From Capsicum annuum (Eukaryota > Streptophyta > Magnoliopsida > Solanales > Solanaceae), in NCBI RefSeq assembly GCF_002878395.1, contig NC_061121.1, positions 136,310,669 to 136,374,668 of the forward strand: a DNA stretch of 64,000 bases. Reading direction: 5' to 3'. Each line of letters opens with the position of its first letter. Position 1 is the stretch's first letter. Below the pieces are notes generated by a model. It had not been told where the DNA came from and made no database searches. It saw only the letters and a program-made list of their open reading frames with translations. Positions 22,160-33,289 of the stretch are shown piece after piece. Position numbers and translations under genes: made by a program.

Positions 22160-24484
22160 TGACACGACCCGACCTTGGGCCTAGTCATAATGGGCATCTC
22201 AAGTCCAACTAGGACTGGGGACCGCCCCCTGTTACCCAACCTAACCACCAATATCCAGCCTAAGGCTGAATTTCAAACATATAACAAGATAGCATTATTG
22301 TTCTCACTAAGACTTTGTGATAGGGTCACAACTGGGACCGACCCAATCGAGTCCAACTATACCGCAACAACCGTCCAACCATACTAAGCCATAGCATAGA
22401 CCATAAACCAAAGGGAATACCAAAACATAATACGAAAATCAATCCCAAATTGTAATATGATGGAACAATAAGAAATCATGTCCAATGATGTCAGCCTCTC
22501 AGCTTATTCTAATGCCAAGGCCAACACCAATATCGATCCCGCCCATACTAACTCTCAGAAGTACCATAAAGCCTCTATGCAAAAGAGTAAACAAATTCTG
22601 TTGGGACATGCCCCAACCATGGCCAAAACTAATATCCAAAATAAAAGAAAAGTGTCTAAAGAAATCCATAGCATGAAATTATGCCTTCTAAAATGATAGT
22701 AGCTCACCATTTCAGTCCAAATGCTGATACTGAATCCGCATGCTAAAGAGAAGGAGTAGAATGGCTAATTCCTGCATAGCATGGGCATACAACCACTAAT
22801 AGACGGAGGGGTTAGCAAATGACCGCTAGCATGAATCTCATGATAAGGATAAAATAATGTCACTCATAAAACAAAGTTAAACCATCCATAATGCTGACAA
22901 CCATCCATAATGCATACAACCATACATATATATAAGCATCGGGAAAAGGGATCGAGTTTAGCGTGCACTTAAAACCTTTTTCTGGGTTTTGTAGCTTTAT
23001 CGTCCTAACCACCTACGGGCGATATGGATTCAGCACCCCTTGCTGAAAGTGTCCCAGTGCATTTAGCCGTACGACTAGGAAATATCCCATAGGATGAGTA
23101 GTACATCCCTCCAATATAAAATGTGACACTTGCACATGGTCATGAAGGACCCCTCATATCGACAAATATGAGTTTCTGATTTTGATCACCCCATGACCAC
23201 CACCTTTTATGACTTAGCTACACATCCCGCCATTAATGCCCAATTAAAACCATGTCCAAACAATCCATTTACCATTTACTAACCAAGGCCAATATTAGAG
23301 GTATCGTCATAGCACACCTTACTTGCAAGTAATATCCATAGCCAAACTATTTGGTTTAATGGGACCTTAGGTGCCCTTTCCATATACCATATTAAATCTA
23401 TTTGGGAGGCTTCTATGTTCTCCACAAGTATAACCATTTAGGCTTTACCCTTTTCAAACCATTTAAACCATGCATAAATCCTTTATCTAGTTTAAAACAT
23501 GCAAGATTTCCATTAAAAGTAGTCAATACAACGAACATATCTTTATAAGCATCTATCAAACACCTTGGGGGCGTAATGTAACCAAAACTAATTCCAAAGA
23601 CCATTAAACCATTACCATGAAATCAAATTGTCCAAAATCACCATTAATGCAAAAAAAATCATAAATAAAACCATAGAAAACCATTACGAAGCATTCAATA
23701 TCAAAACTCCCAATAATAGTTGAAAAACCATAATCATGAAATAGTAAAACCATGAAATCAATCATACAAACCATGCCTTTAGTTAAAATTACAATGATTT
23801 AAGAGAATCATGCCTTATACTAAAGAATCTTTGGAAGGAAATCATCAAATCAATCCCTAAAGCAATCCATTAGTTGAAACCCTAGCTTCCTTCCGCCAAA
23901 AGCTATTAAGAGAATTATTGGATGTTTTGGAATAGTTTATAAGTATTAACGAATAGAATAATAGGGTAAATAACCTCCTAAGTGTATTACAAGTCGTGGA
24001 TCGTAATTAGAGTAAGAAGATAATGTCCAAAATACCCTCACTTAAATCCTTTACAAACCTGTTACAGGGATACGACTGACCCATATGAGCCATACCCTCT
24101 TATACGACCAGTATCCACCACTCGTATCCGGGCCTCAACCCTTGGATCAAACACTGTACTGTATATGACTCATCTAACCAATTCTTAACCACAACATACG
24201 ATCCTTACCCATAACTTGTATCCCTAGTAGAATAAAATACCATGATGATCAAACATTGTCCACCATATGAGTCCCTGATACAACTCATACCAATCCCTTA
24301 TGACTTACACCTCTAAGTCATACCCATTCCAGTGACCAAAACCATCCCACCAACTAACACTGGTCAGTATATGACAAGACTATACCACTCGTACCCAGTG
24401 TACAGATCATACCCATGAGTTTTATTGGGTCCGAATAATGAATTTCCAAAAAAATTTCTAAGGGTCAAAACCCAAGATGTTTTA
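22160..24484 (-). repeat. 3' LTR of A2
   Basis: 2.3 kb. The left edge is tgacacgacccgaccttggg and the right edge is gatgtttta. It aligns along its length with 29603-31908. On the minus strand it starts TAAAACATC, so the usual terminal TG is TA in both LTRs of A2. The short ORFs inside are chance. Confidence 0.95.
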
Positions 24485-24496
24485 GTCTCCTCCACT
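24485..24496 (-). promoter_or_regulatory. Polypurine tract of A2
   Basis: The minus strand reads AGTGGAGGAGAC immediately before the 3' LTR, the expected place for the plus-strand primer. Confidence 0.7.
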
Positions 24497-24659
24497 AGGA
24501 ACATTCGTCCCGAAATGACGGACAAGGTAGGGGTAACCACGTACAAATTAATTTGTATTATCAAACATCCCTTTAATAAAGTTTGAAAACAAATATGCAA
24601 AGATCTTAATCTTTCCTTTAATAAACTTAGAAAATAAAGATGTGTTTAAGACACATACC

Positions 24660-25160
24660 TTCCGTATGAATCCCAATAGCAGAAAAAAATGCGGATACTT
24701 GGACTTCATGTCCTATTCTGTTACCTAAGTAACTTCTTCCACCTTATAGTTTTACCATAGAACCTTAACCGAAGCCATATCCTTGGTCTGCAATAGATGA
24801 ACTTGCCTATTGAATATCTCAATTGGGACTTCTTCATAAGATAGAGAATAAAAATTACCCAATCCTTCCAATGGAACAACAGAAGAAGGATCACCAAGAC
24901 ACTTTCTCTACAAAGAAACTTGAAAGACCAGATGAACCAAACTTAAGCAAGATGGCAACTCCAACTCATAAGAACCATTGCCCACTCTTTGTAAAATCAC
25001 ATAAGGACCAACAAATCGAGAACTGAGTTTCCTCTTTTTTTGAAACCACACCACTCCCTACATGGGAGACACCTAAAGGAATACCCTATCCCCTACCTCA
25101 AACTCCAAGTCTCTATGCCTAACATCCGCATAAAACTTTTGATGACTTTGGGTATCTTTA
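24660..25160 (-). pseudogene. A2 integrase C-terminus and chromodomain-like tail
   Basis: The minus strand reads YEEVPIEIFNRQVHLLQTKD, MASVKVLW, then a NYKVEEVT block and DMKSKYP, with Trp to stop changes, at about 24690-24850. GPY/F-region blocks lie at 24860-25130. It is the same architecture as elements A and X. Confidence 0.8.
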
Positions 25161-26105
25161 ACCCTATCCTGAATTACATTGACCCTCTCCATTGCCTGAT
25201 AGACCTAATCAGTACAAAACATGACTGCCCGACCAAGCTCAAACCACCCAATAGGATATCTACACCTCCTACCATACAATGCCTCAAAAAGAGCCAAAAT
25301 AATACTCGATTGATAGTTATTATTGTAAGAAATATCCACCAAAGTTAGATGCTAAACCTAATTGCCTCCATAATCAATCACATAGGCCTGAAGCATGTCT
25401 TCTAATATTTTAATAGTGCTCTCTGCTTGCCCATCCGACTATGGGTAAAAGCAGTACTCAAACTAACCTTAGTCCCTACACCTTTCTAGATACACCACTA
25501 GAATTAAGACGTAAACCACATAACACAATCAAAGATAATTGGTTCAGGTACCCTATGTAGCTTTACAATCTCCTGAAGATACAACCACACATAATCCCTC
25601 ACCAGAAAGGTAGTCCACACTGGCAAGAAATGCATAGACTTGGTTATCCTATCCAGGATGACCTAAATCAAATCATACTAATTCCATGACCAAGGAATAC
25701 CGGTAATAAAGTCTATATTGATCAATTCTCACGTCCGTTCGGAAAAATCTATTTCTTGATCAAACCCTCCTATCCTTATGTGCTCAACCTTAACCTGTGA
25801 CACACCATAAACTTGGCCACGAAACTAGCCATATCCTTTTTCATGACATTCCACTAGTAGATCTCCTTGAGATCATGATACATATTAGTTGATTCGAGAT
25901 GAACAACATAGCATAACTCATGCACCTCATGAGCTAAAACCCTTTGTCGCAGCCCATCGATATCAGTAACACACAACCTCCTTTGGTACCTTTAATTACC
26001 ATTACCACTAATCAAAAACACCACTACCTTTTTTCACCAATATCACACTTGATTTTCACCAAGATAGGATCTAGAACTTGCTTCTCCTTAATGTCCATAC
26101 CAAGA
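25161..26105 (-). pseudogene. A2 integrase core and zinc-binding region
   Basis: Blocks on the minus strand are a decayed VKVEHIRI-like segment near 25790, a WN..KKDMASFVAKF segment near 25840, and VILDRITKSMHFLPVWTTFL near 25620-25680. They are spread over several frames with stops, so there is no usable integrase. Confidence 0.75.
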
Positions 26106-26110
26106 GAAGA

Positions 26111-26695
26111 TCAAACCACTTCTTGCACTATTACACTACCATCCTTATAGTTTAAGAAACAAACTCCAATATTAGCCAAGCGGTGAATATCCTTCATTAA
26201 TTCCCTCTTTTTCTCCACTACATGAGCCAAACTCCCCATGGATAACCTGCTAAGAGCATCAGGAACCACCTTAGCCTTACCTGGGTAGTAGTAAAGACTC
26301 ATATCATAATCCTTGAGAATCTCAAGCCACCTTTTCGTCCTAAGATTAAGCTCTTTCTGAGTGAACACATACTGAAGACTCTTCTGATCAGAAAAATTGT
26401 CCACTTGAACACCAAACAAATAATACCACCATATTTTTAGAGCAAACAGAACCACCAGCATCTCCAAATAATGAGTAGGATAATTCCTCTCTTGTACCTT
26501 GAAGTTCCTGGAAGCATAGGCAATCACCTTCCCATATTTTATCAACCCACAACCAAGACCCACCCGAGATGTATTACAATAAACCACAAACCTATTAATT
26601 CCTTCTGGCAAGGTCAGGATTAGAGCCGAAGTCAACTTATCCTTTAACTTCTCTAAACTTTTTGCACAAGCATATGACCAAGAAAACATAACCAT
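26111..26695 (-). pseudogene. A2 RNase H, open for 194 codons, first catalytic Asp lost
   Basis: The longest open stretch of A2. It reads RFVVYCNTSRVGLGCGLIKY, VIAYASRNFKVQERNYPTHY, LEMLVVLFALKIWWYYLFG, SDQKSLQYVFTQKELNLRT and GKAKVVPDALSRLS. Of the four acidic residues of RNase H, Glu (LEM), Asp (SDQ) and the last Asp (PDAL) remain, but the first Asp is Asn (codon 26573-26575, GAT to AAT). The open frame is a leftover and does not imply activity. Confidence 0.9.
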
Positions 26696-26699
26696 CTTC

Positions 26700-27450
26700 T
26701 AAGTCAACTTAGTCAAAAGAGTAGCTACCATAAACCATCTATAATACCCGAAAAAACCCTAGGAGCTTTGAATATCAGACGAAGTTAGGGTCTTAGGACA
26801 AATTTTCACTATGCAACCTTCTATCGATCCACTATGATCCATTCACTAAAAATAACATGACCCAAGAAAGTCATAGAATTCAATCAGAACTCACACTTAG
26901 AGAACTTTGCATACAACTATTATTCCTGTAGGGTCTACAACACCACACAAAGGTAATTAGCATGATCTACCTTACTCTTTGAATAAACCAGAATGTCAGC
27001 GATAAACATAATGATGAAGATATCTAAATACTGCCTTCACACCCTATTTATTAAGTCCATAAATGCTTCAGAAGAATTAGTCAACCAAAATGACATCACC
27101 AAGAACTAAAAATGCCCATATCGAGTACAAAAAGCCATCTTAGAGATTTCCACCTACCTGATCTTAAGTTGATGGTACCTAGACCAAAGAATAATCTTAG
27201 AGAAAAACTTGGCACCCTGTAACAGGTCAAACAAGTCATCTATTTAAGGGAGAGGATACTTGTTCTTGACTATCACCTTGTTCAACTGCCTGTAGTCAAT
27301 GTACATCCAAAGGGAACCATACTTCTTACGTGAAAACAACACCAACATATCCCACGGAGAAAGACTAGGATGAATAAACCCCTTCTCCAAAAGATCCTTA
27401 AATTGCTCCTTGAGTTCCCTAAACTAATCCGAAGCCATTTTATATGGAGG
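26700..27450 (-). pseudogene. A2 reverse transcriptase with broken catalytic box
   Basis: The minus strand reads [20 protein letters not shown], stop, IDDLF near 27200-27310, and FIIMFIADILVYSK near 26975-27020. The catalytic FIDD is FIAD here, with the first Asp codon changed to Ala at 26998-27000. Other stops and frameshifts are present. Confidence 0.85.
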
Positions 27451-28130
27451 AATAGAAATTGGATGAGTGTTTGGTAGCAAATAAATACAAAACTCTATTT
27501 CTCTATTCGGAGGAACACCAGTGATATCATTTGAAAAGACCTCTAGAAACTCATTAACCATACAGAACAGAGACAAAAAAAGGACCTTCCAAGTTAAAAC
27601 TTTTAACTGGGACTAAGTGCTAATGAAAACCCTTAGACATTAATCCCCGAGCTCTAATATAAGAAATAAACCCTCCCCTATGGGCTAAGGAACTACATTC
27701 CTATTCTATAACCAGTTCATTAGGAAACTTAAAGATAACCTTATGGTTCCGAGAATCCACAGATGCATAACAAGAATGTAACCAATCCATACCTAATATT
27801 ACATCAAAACCTACCATATCCAACTCAAACAGATCCACTAAGGTCTGATTGCTACCAACAAATACCACACACCCTCTATAGACTCTCTTAGCAATAATTG
27901 AGTCACCTACCAGGGTAAAAATAGAAAAAGAATCTGAGATAAATTCTGGATAGAAACCAAAAGACATAGCTACATATAGTCACCTACCAGGGTAGAAATA
28001 GAAAAAGAATCTGAGATAAATTCTGGATAGAAACCAAAAGACATATCTACATATAGAGTCATATAAGAAATAGTGGACCCCAGATCAACCAAACAATATA
28101 CATCATAAAAAAAGTTTATAACATACTAGT
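27451..28130 (-). pseudogene. A2 protease and linker
   Basis: ORF 27967-27701 reads FGFYPEFISDSFSIFTLVG, DSIIAKRVYRGCVVFVGSNQ, TLVDLFELDMVGFDVILGMD and WLHSCYASVDSRN, the retropepsin body. Just upstream a 77-bp tandem duplication (27902-28055) shifts the frame between the active-site block and this body. Confidence 0.9.
27902..28055. repeat. 77-bp tandem duplication in A2 protease
   Basis: Units 27902-27978 and 27979-28055 differ at only about two positions. Because 77 is not a multiple of three, the second unit shifts the frame. The near identity means the duplication is much younger than the element. Confidence 0.95.
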
Positions 28131-28279
28131 AACGACCTTAAATGATGTCTTAAATTCCCGTCAAGACACCAAAGCATACAACTTGTTCTGACCAACACTA
28201 GAACTAAGAGTAGTAACAAAAGTAGATGCCACACCACCAGGGCCATGAGCAGAAAATAAATCCACAAGAATCTTATTCT

Positions 28280-28480
28280 CCCTCGTAGAAACCTTATTGA
28301 CCAGACAATCCCTAATTTGATGACCTACCTGGCAATACTTAAAGCACTTATCCCTTCTTTCCTTATAATAGCCCCATTTAGGATGACTACAAAATTGATA
28401 AGAAGGATACGTAGCAACTGACTGACCTCCACTGACTTGAGATTGGGTAACTTGTGCTCGAGAATTATCACCACCTTGCT
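28280..28480 (-). pseudogene. A2 gag zinc knuckle (second Cys lost)
   Basis: The minus strand near 28310-28360 reads KCFKYCQVGHQIRDCL. By spacing the knuckle is CX2(C to Y)X4HX4C, with an adjacent Gly to Cys change. Confidence 0.75.
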
Positions 28481-29290
28481 GACGCCTGTCTTTGAACTAT
28501 TATGGCTGAGGAGAACTGATAAAAAAGGAGCCCAAACTCCATCAATTCTTTTTATGCCACTTTCCACTATCTCTACCACCTAGACACTGAGCACCTACTT
28601 GATCAGAACACCTACTCTACTTTCCCTACCTATCCTCAAACTCTACCTATTTTCTCTTCTCATCCTCAACCTGTTGCATATGAATAGTCAACCTTGAGAT
28701 ATCCATATCTTTAATTAGCAAGGCAGTCCTACTCTCTAGAATCAAATCTCTATTAAACCCAAAAGCATATTTTATTATTCTTGACCACATATTAGCCATC
28801 AAATTAGGAGCATACCTTGATAGCTGATGGAATTTCAAAGTATTTTCCTTTACAGACATCCTTCTTTGCCTGAGGTTCACAAACTTCTTCATATTTGCTT
28901 TCCTCAAATCTTGAGGAAAGAACCGATCTATGAAGGCATTAGAAAAAACCTTGCACAACCCTTTCTCTTCTATATCACCTCTATATTTATCCCACTCCCC
29001 ATATCACTATAAGAAACATCCTTAAGCTAATAAGCTATAAAGTTAACCCCCTCTACATTAGTATCTTGCATCACTTAATATATCTTCTCTATTTCATCCA
29101 AAAAACCCTGTGGATTCTCCTCCACCTTTACCCTAGCAAAAGTTGGAGGACCAAACTTTATAAATTGACTAACCCTTATGGCCTTAGTGGATAAAGCATA
29201 GTCACATCCCACTTAGCTTGAGCAGCAACCAATTAGGCAATGACATAAATAGACTGATGATATTCTGCATTTGTCATATTGCCCTAAGGG
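28481..29290 (-). pseudogene. A2 gag
   Basis: ORF 28958-28647 reads VFSNAFIDRFFPQDLRKANM, KKFVNLRQRRMSVKENTLKF, HQLSRYAPNLMANMWSRIIK and LLIKDMDISRLTIHMQQVED, the central Retrotrans_gag domain. Upstream blocks KVEENPQGFLDEIEKIY and NVEGVNFIAY lie at about 29050-29130. Gag forms the particle and carries the RNA. Stops occur upstream of 28958. Confidence 0.9.
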
Positions 29291-29581
29291 ACCTGAGGAG
29301 TACAAGACAGAGTAGGAGGAACTCCAACAACCTCAGAAATAGGACTATGAGATCAAAGATGTCCTCTAAATATTGAATGTACCCCTCCATCATTATCCTC
29401 AGAAGGGATAGATGAATTTTCTTTTGTTCAAGATCTTGGAGGTATGATCTAAAATTTGAACAAACAAGGATTAGAAGAGATTTCAGTACTGTGAACACTC
29501 TCTTATAAGTGTGGTGCACTTTACACCCCTACAAGAGACTCTACTCAACACGGCTTTATGAACTTTCCAGTTGACCATGAA
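29291..29581 (-). other. A2 leader and gag start
   Basis: About 290 bases between primer site and readable gag. It contains the 'ctctactcaacacggcttta' block that recurs in B at about 33270 and marks the family leader. Confidence 0.6.
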
Positions 29582-29601
29582 CCTAAGGCTTTGATACCAA
29601 C
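29582..29601 (-). promoter_or_regulatory. Primer binding site of A2
   Basis: The minus strand reads TTGGTATCAAAGCCTTAGGT beside the 5' LTR, an initiator Met tRNA-type site with one change in its core. Confidence 0.9.
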
Positions 29602-29602
29602 T

Positions 29603-31908
29603 TGATATGAACCGATCCGGGTCCTAATCATAATAGACATCCAAAGTCCAACCAGGACCGGGGACCGCCCCTTATTAACTAACCTAACCACCAATATCCA
29701 TCCTTAATGGGCTGAATTTTGAATATATAACAAGATAGAGTTATTGTTCTCATTAAGACTCTGGGATAGGGTCACAACCAAGACTGACCTAACTGAGTCC
29801 AATCGTACTGGAACAACCTCCCAACCATACCAAACCATACCATAGACCATAAACCAAAGGGAATACCCAAACATAATATGAAAATCATTCCCAAAATGTA
29901 ATATTATGGAACAGTGAGAAATTATGTCTGATAATGTTAGCCTCTTACCTAATTCTAATGATAAGGCCAAAACCAATACCGATCCATCCCATACCAACCT
30001 CCATAAGTACCACAAAGCCTCAATCCAAAAGAGTAAAAAAATCCAGTTGGGACATGCCCCCAACTATGGCCAAAATAATATCCAAAATAAAAGAAAAGTT
30101 TCTAAAGAAATCTAAAGCATGAAATAATGCCTTTTGAAATAATAGAAGCTCACCACTTCAGTCTGAATGCTGATACTAAATCTACATGCTAAACAAGAGT
30201 AGTAGAATGGTTGATTCCTCCATAGCATGGGTATACAGCTGCTAGTAGATGGGGTTAGCAAATGACAGCTAGCATGAATCTCAGGATAAGGATAAAATAA
30301 TGCAAGTAATGAAACCAAGTAAAACTATCCATAATGCATACAACCATACATATATATAAGTATCGGGAAAAGGGATCAAGTTTAGCATGAACTTACAACC
30401 TTGGGCTGTGTAGCTTTATCTTCGTGCCATCCATAAGCGATATGGGTTCAGCTCTCCTTGCTGAAAGGTCCTAATGTGCGTGGCCACATGACCAAACAAT
30501 ATCCTATGGTATGACTAGTACATCCCTCCACTATAAAATATGATACTGGTATGCGTGGTCATCAAGGACCCCATATATCGGCAATTATGAGTTTCCAGTT
30601 TTAATCCCCTGGGACGGTCACCTTCCACAGCTTAGCTACATACCCCACCATTAATACCTAATTAAAACCTTGTCCAAACAATCCATTTACCATTTATTCA
30701 CCAAGGACAATATTAGTGGTATCATCATACCACCCTTTATTTTCAAGTAATAGCCATAGCCAAACTATTTGGGTTAAGGGACCTTAGGTGCCCTTTCCTA
30801 TACCATATTAAATCCACTTGGGAGACTTTCATGTTCTTCACAAGAATAACTATTTAGCATTTACCCTTTTCAAACCATTTAAACCATGATTAAATCCTTT
30901 ATTTAATTTAAAACATGCAAGAGTTCCATTAAAAAAAGTCAATGCAATGAATATATGTTTATAAGCATTTCACCAAACACCTTAGGGGCATAATATAACC
31001 AAAACCAATTCCACAGTCCATTAAACCATTACCATAAAATCAAATTTTCCATAACCATCATTAATGCATATAAAAGCATAAGTAAAACCATAGAAAACCA
31101 CAACCAAGCATTCAATATCAAAACCACCAATAATAGCTTAAATGCCATAATCATGAAATAGTAAAACCATGAAATCAATCATATAAACCATGCCTTTAGT
31201 TGAAATTATAATGAGGCAATTCTACCAAAGAATTGATGTAAAGAAATCACTAAATCAAGCACCAAAGCAATCCCTTCGTTGAAACCCTAGCTTTCTTGCC
31301 CCAAAAGCTCTTGAGAGAATTATTTGATGTTTCGGAATAGTTTCTAAGTGTTAGTGAATATAATAATAGGGTAAATAACCTCCAAAGTGTATTAGAAGTT
31401 GTGGGTCCTAATTAGGATCAGTAGGAAAATGTCAAAAATACCCTCACTTAAATCCCTTAAAAAATTATCACAATGATACGACTGACCCATACAAGTCGTA
31501 CCCTCTTATAAGATTGGTATCCACCACTCGTATCCAAGCCTCAATCCTTGTAGACACTGTCTAAGATATGACTTATCCAACTAAGTCGTAACCACAACAT
31601 ACGACCCGTACCCATAACCCATATCCCTGGTAGAATGAAATACCAGGAGAATCAAACATTGTCCACTATACGAGTCTGATATGACTTTTATGAATCCCTT
31701 ACGACTTTCACCTCTAAGTCGTACCTATTCTAGTAACCAAAACCAACCCACCAACTAACACTAATCAGCATACGACAGGACCATACCACTCATACCCCAA
31801 TATATAGCTTGTACGTATGAGTCATATTAGGTCTAGTGAACAGATGTATTAGGTCCAGAGAATGGATTTCTAAGAAATTTAAAAAGGGTCAAAACCTAGG
31901 ATATTTTA
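29603..31908 (-). repeat. 5' LTR of A2
   Basis: 2.3 kb, pairs with 22160-24484. The ORF translations at 22478-22696 and 29924-30115 are the same LTR segment in both copies and not genes. Confidence 0.95.
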
Positions 31909-31913
31909 ATAGG
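31909..31913. repeat. Target site duplication of A2, right copy (atagg)
   Basis: Identical to 22155-22159. It belongs to the protease reading frame of the host element B. Confidence 0.95.
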
Positions 31914-33260
31914 GTAGAACCCGGATCAAGCAAATTATAAAGATCATGGGAAAAGAGCTATAACATACTAGCAACAACATTAGGGGATGTTTTAGACTCC
32001 TGTGAAGTAGCAAGAACATAGAGATCATTCTAAGCATTGTCAATACCTGAAGTTGCGCCCTTAGGTGCAGAAGCCAAGGAAGTGGTAGCATCTTTAGTTA
32101 TAGGACAATTTTACTGTAGATGACCAGGATGACCATAATTAAAATAAAAGTTCCTCCCCTCTTAACAATAACCACAGTGAAGATATCCACAAAATTAACA
32201 ATGAGAATAGAGTTAGGTTGACTGAGCTTTGCACTGAGAATGAGACCTTGTTCCATAAGTACACTACTATCCTGAAAAAGAAGATCACCTGAAGGCTTAG
32301 GATAAGGAGCACTAGTTGTCGAATAAGATTTCCCCAATTCTTCTTCTTAGTCCACTGCCCCTACCATCTCTACCACTATTCTGCTTATCGGCAGCCTACT
32401 CTGCGTATCTAAAAGTCTTGTTCTACCTTTCTCCCATATCTACTTGCTTTTTTTCTTATCCTTCTCCTACTATGTGTAAACCACCAGCCAAGATATGTTC
32501 ATAAAATTATTCAACATGGCATCCTTACACTCTAACACCAAATGATCAAGAAAATCACCTAAAAACTTATCCCATATTGTCAACTAAAAACCATCAACCT
32601 CATGTATTCCAACTTTTCATACCACTAGTAGGCCATATCTTTCAACTGATAAGGTGTAAACTCTATACCTTCTGCATAATAGCATGCATTACCTTAAGCA
32701 TCTTCTTCATCTTATTAATAAACCCCTGAGGATCCTCCTCAAACTTAGAGCCTGTAATGTTTGGGGTATTCAACCTCATAAACTAGCCAACCCTAGCAAC
32801 CTCAAATAAACTTGCAATAGGACCAACATGATCATGTTGAAAGGACTGTTATGCTACCCATTAAGCAAGCATATAAGTAGACTGATAGAACTTTGCATTA
32901 GAGATATCTATGGTGACTGAGCATAAGTACCACTAGCCTAGGAAGTCTGGAGAGGACTAGTATAGACCAGTGGAACCTCAGGTTGAATGGTAAAGCTAGG
33001 AGAATGTAGCCTAGATTTGGTCTGCTCTCCATAAGTAGAGTGTGTTCCCTCTACATATTCCCCAGGGGGACAGAGGTTCTAGAAAAGTTTCGATGCACTA
33101 AGATCATTAGGGAGGCATGATTTGAAATACAAGTAAGCCAGGAGTTAGAGAAGTTTCATAGCTACTAGAATCTATAGCTCAAAATAGAACACAAGAAAAG
33201 GAAACATTTGAAAATGCCCCATAGCCTTCCCTTTATAACTGTGGTACGTTATACATCCAT
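31909..33260 (-). pseudogene. Element B gag and protease start
   Basis: The minus strand reads KFEEDPQGFINKMKKMLKVM near 32690-32750 and YQLKDMAYYWYEKLEYM near 32600-32670. A zinc knuckle at about 32100-32150 reads YFNYGHPGHLQ, stop, NCP, so both Cys of the first pair are Tyr. The stretch 31913-31930 reads DPGST, the protease active site, directly before A2's target duplication. Frames are broken throughout. Confidence 0.8.
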
Positions 33261-33289
33261 AAAAGAGACTCTACTCGACATGGCTTTGT

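Larger units (their letters stand above)
22160..31908 (-). mobile_element. Ty3/gypsy element A2, complete with both LTRs and target duplication
   Basis: A 9.75-kb element with 3' LTR 22160-24484, internal region 24485-29602 and 5' LTR 29603-31908. The order on the minus strand is gag, protease, RT, RNase H, integrase, chromodomain-like tail. A perfect 5-bp duplication atagg flanks it (22155-22159 and 31909-31913). The LTRs are clearly diverged by eye and every coding domain is broken, so the insertion is old. It sits inside element B. Confidence 0.95.

Noticed and set aside
22478..22696. Open frames 22478-22696 and 29924-30115 with similar peptides, possible small gene family
   Set aside because: They are the same segment of A2's two LTRs. 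The similarity is due to LTR identity and there is no coding support.
26111..26695. Intact RNase H as a domesticated host gene
   Set aside because: It sits in correct order inside A2 between broken RT and integrase, lacks a catalytic Asp and has no own promoter. An uninterrupted frame of 194 codons is only a leftover.
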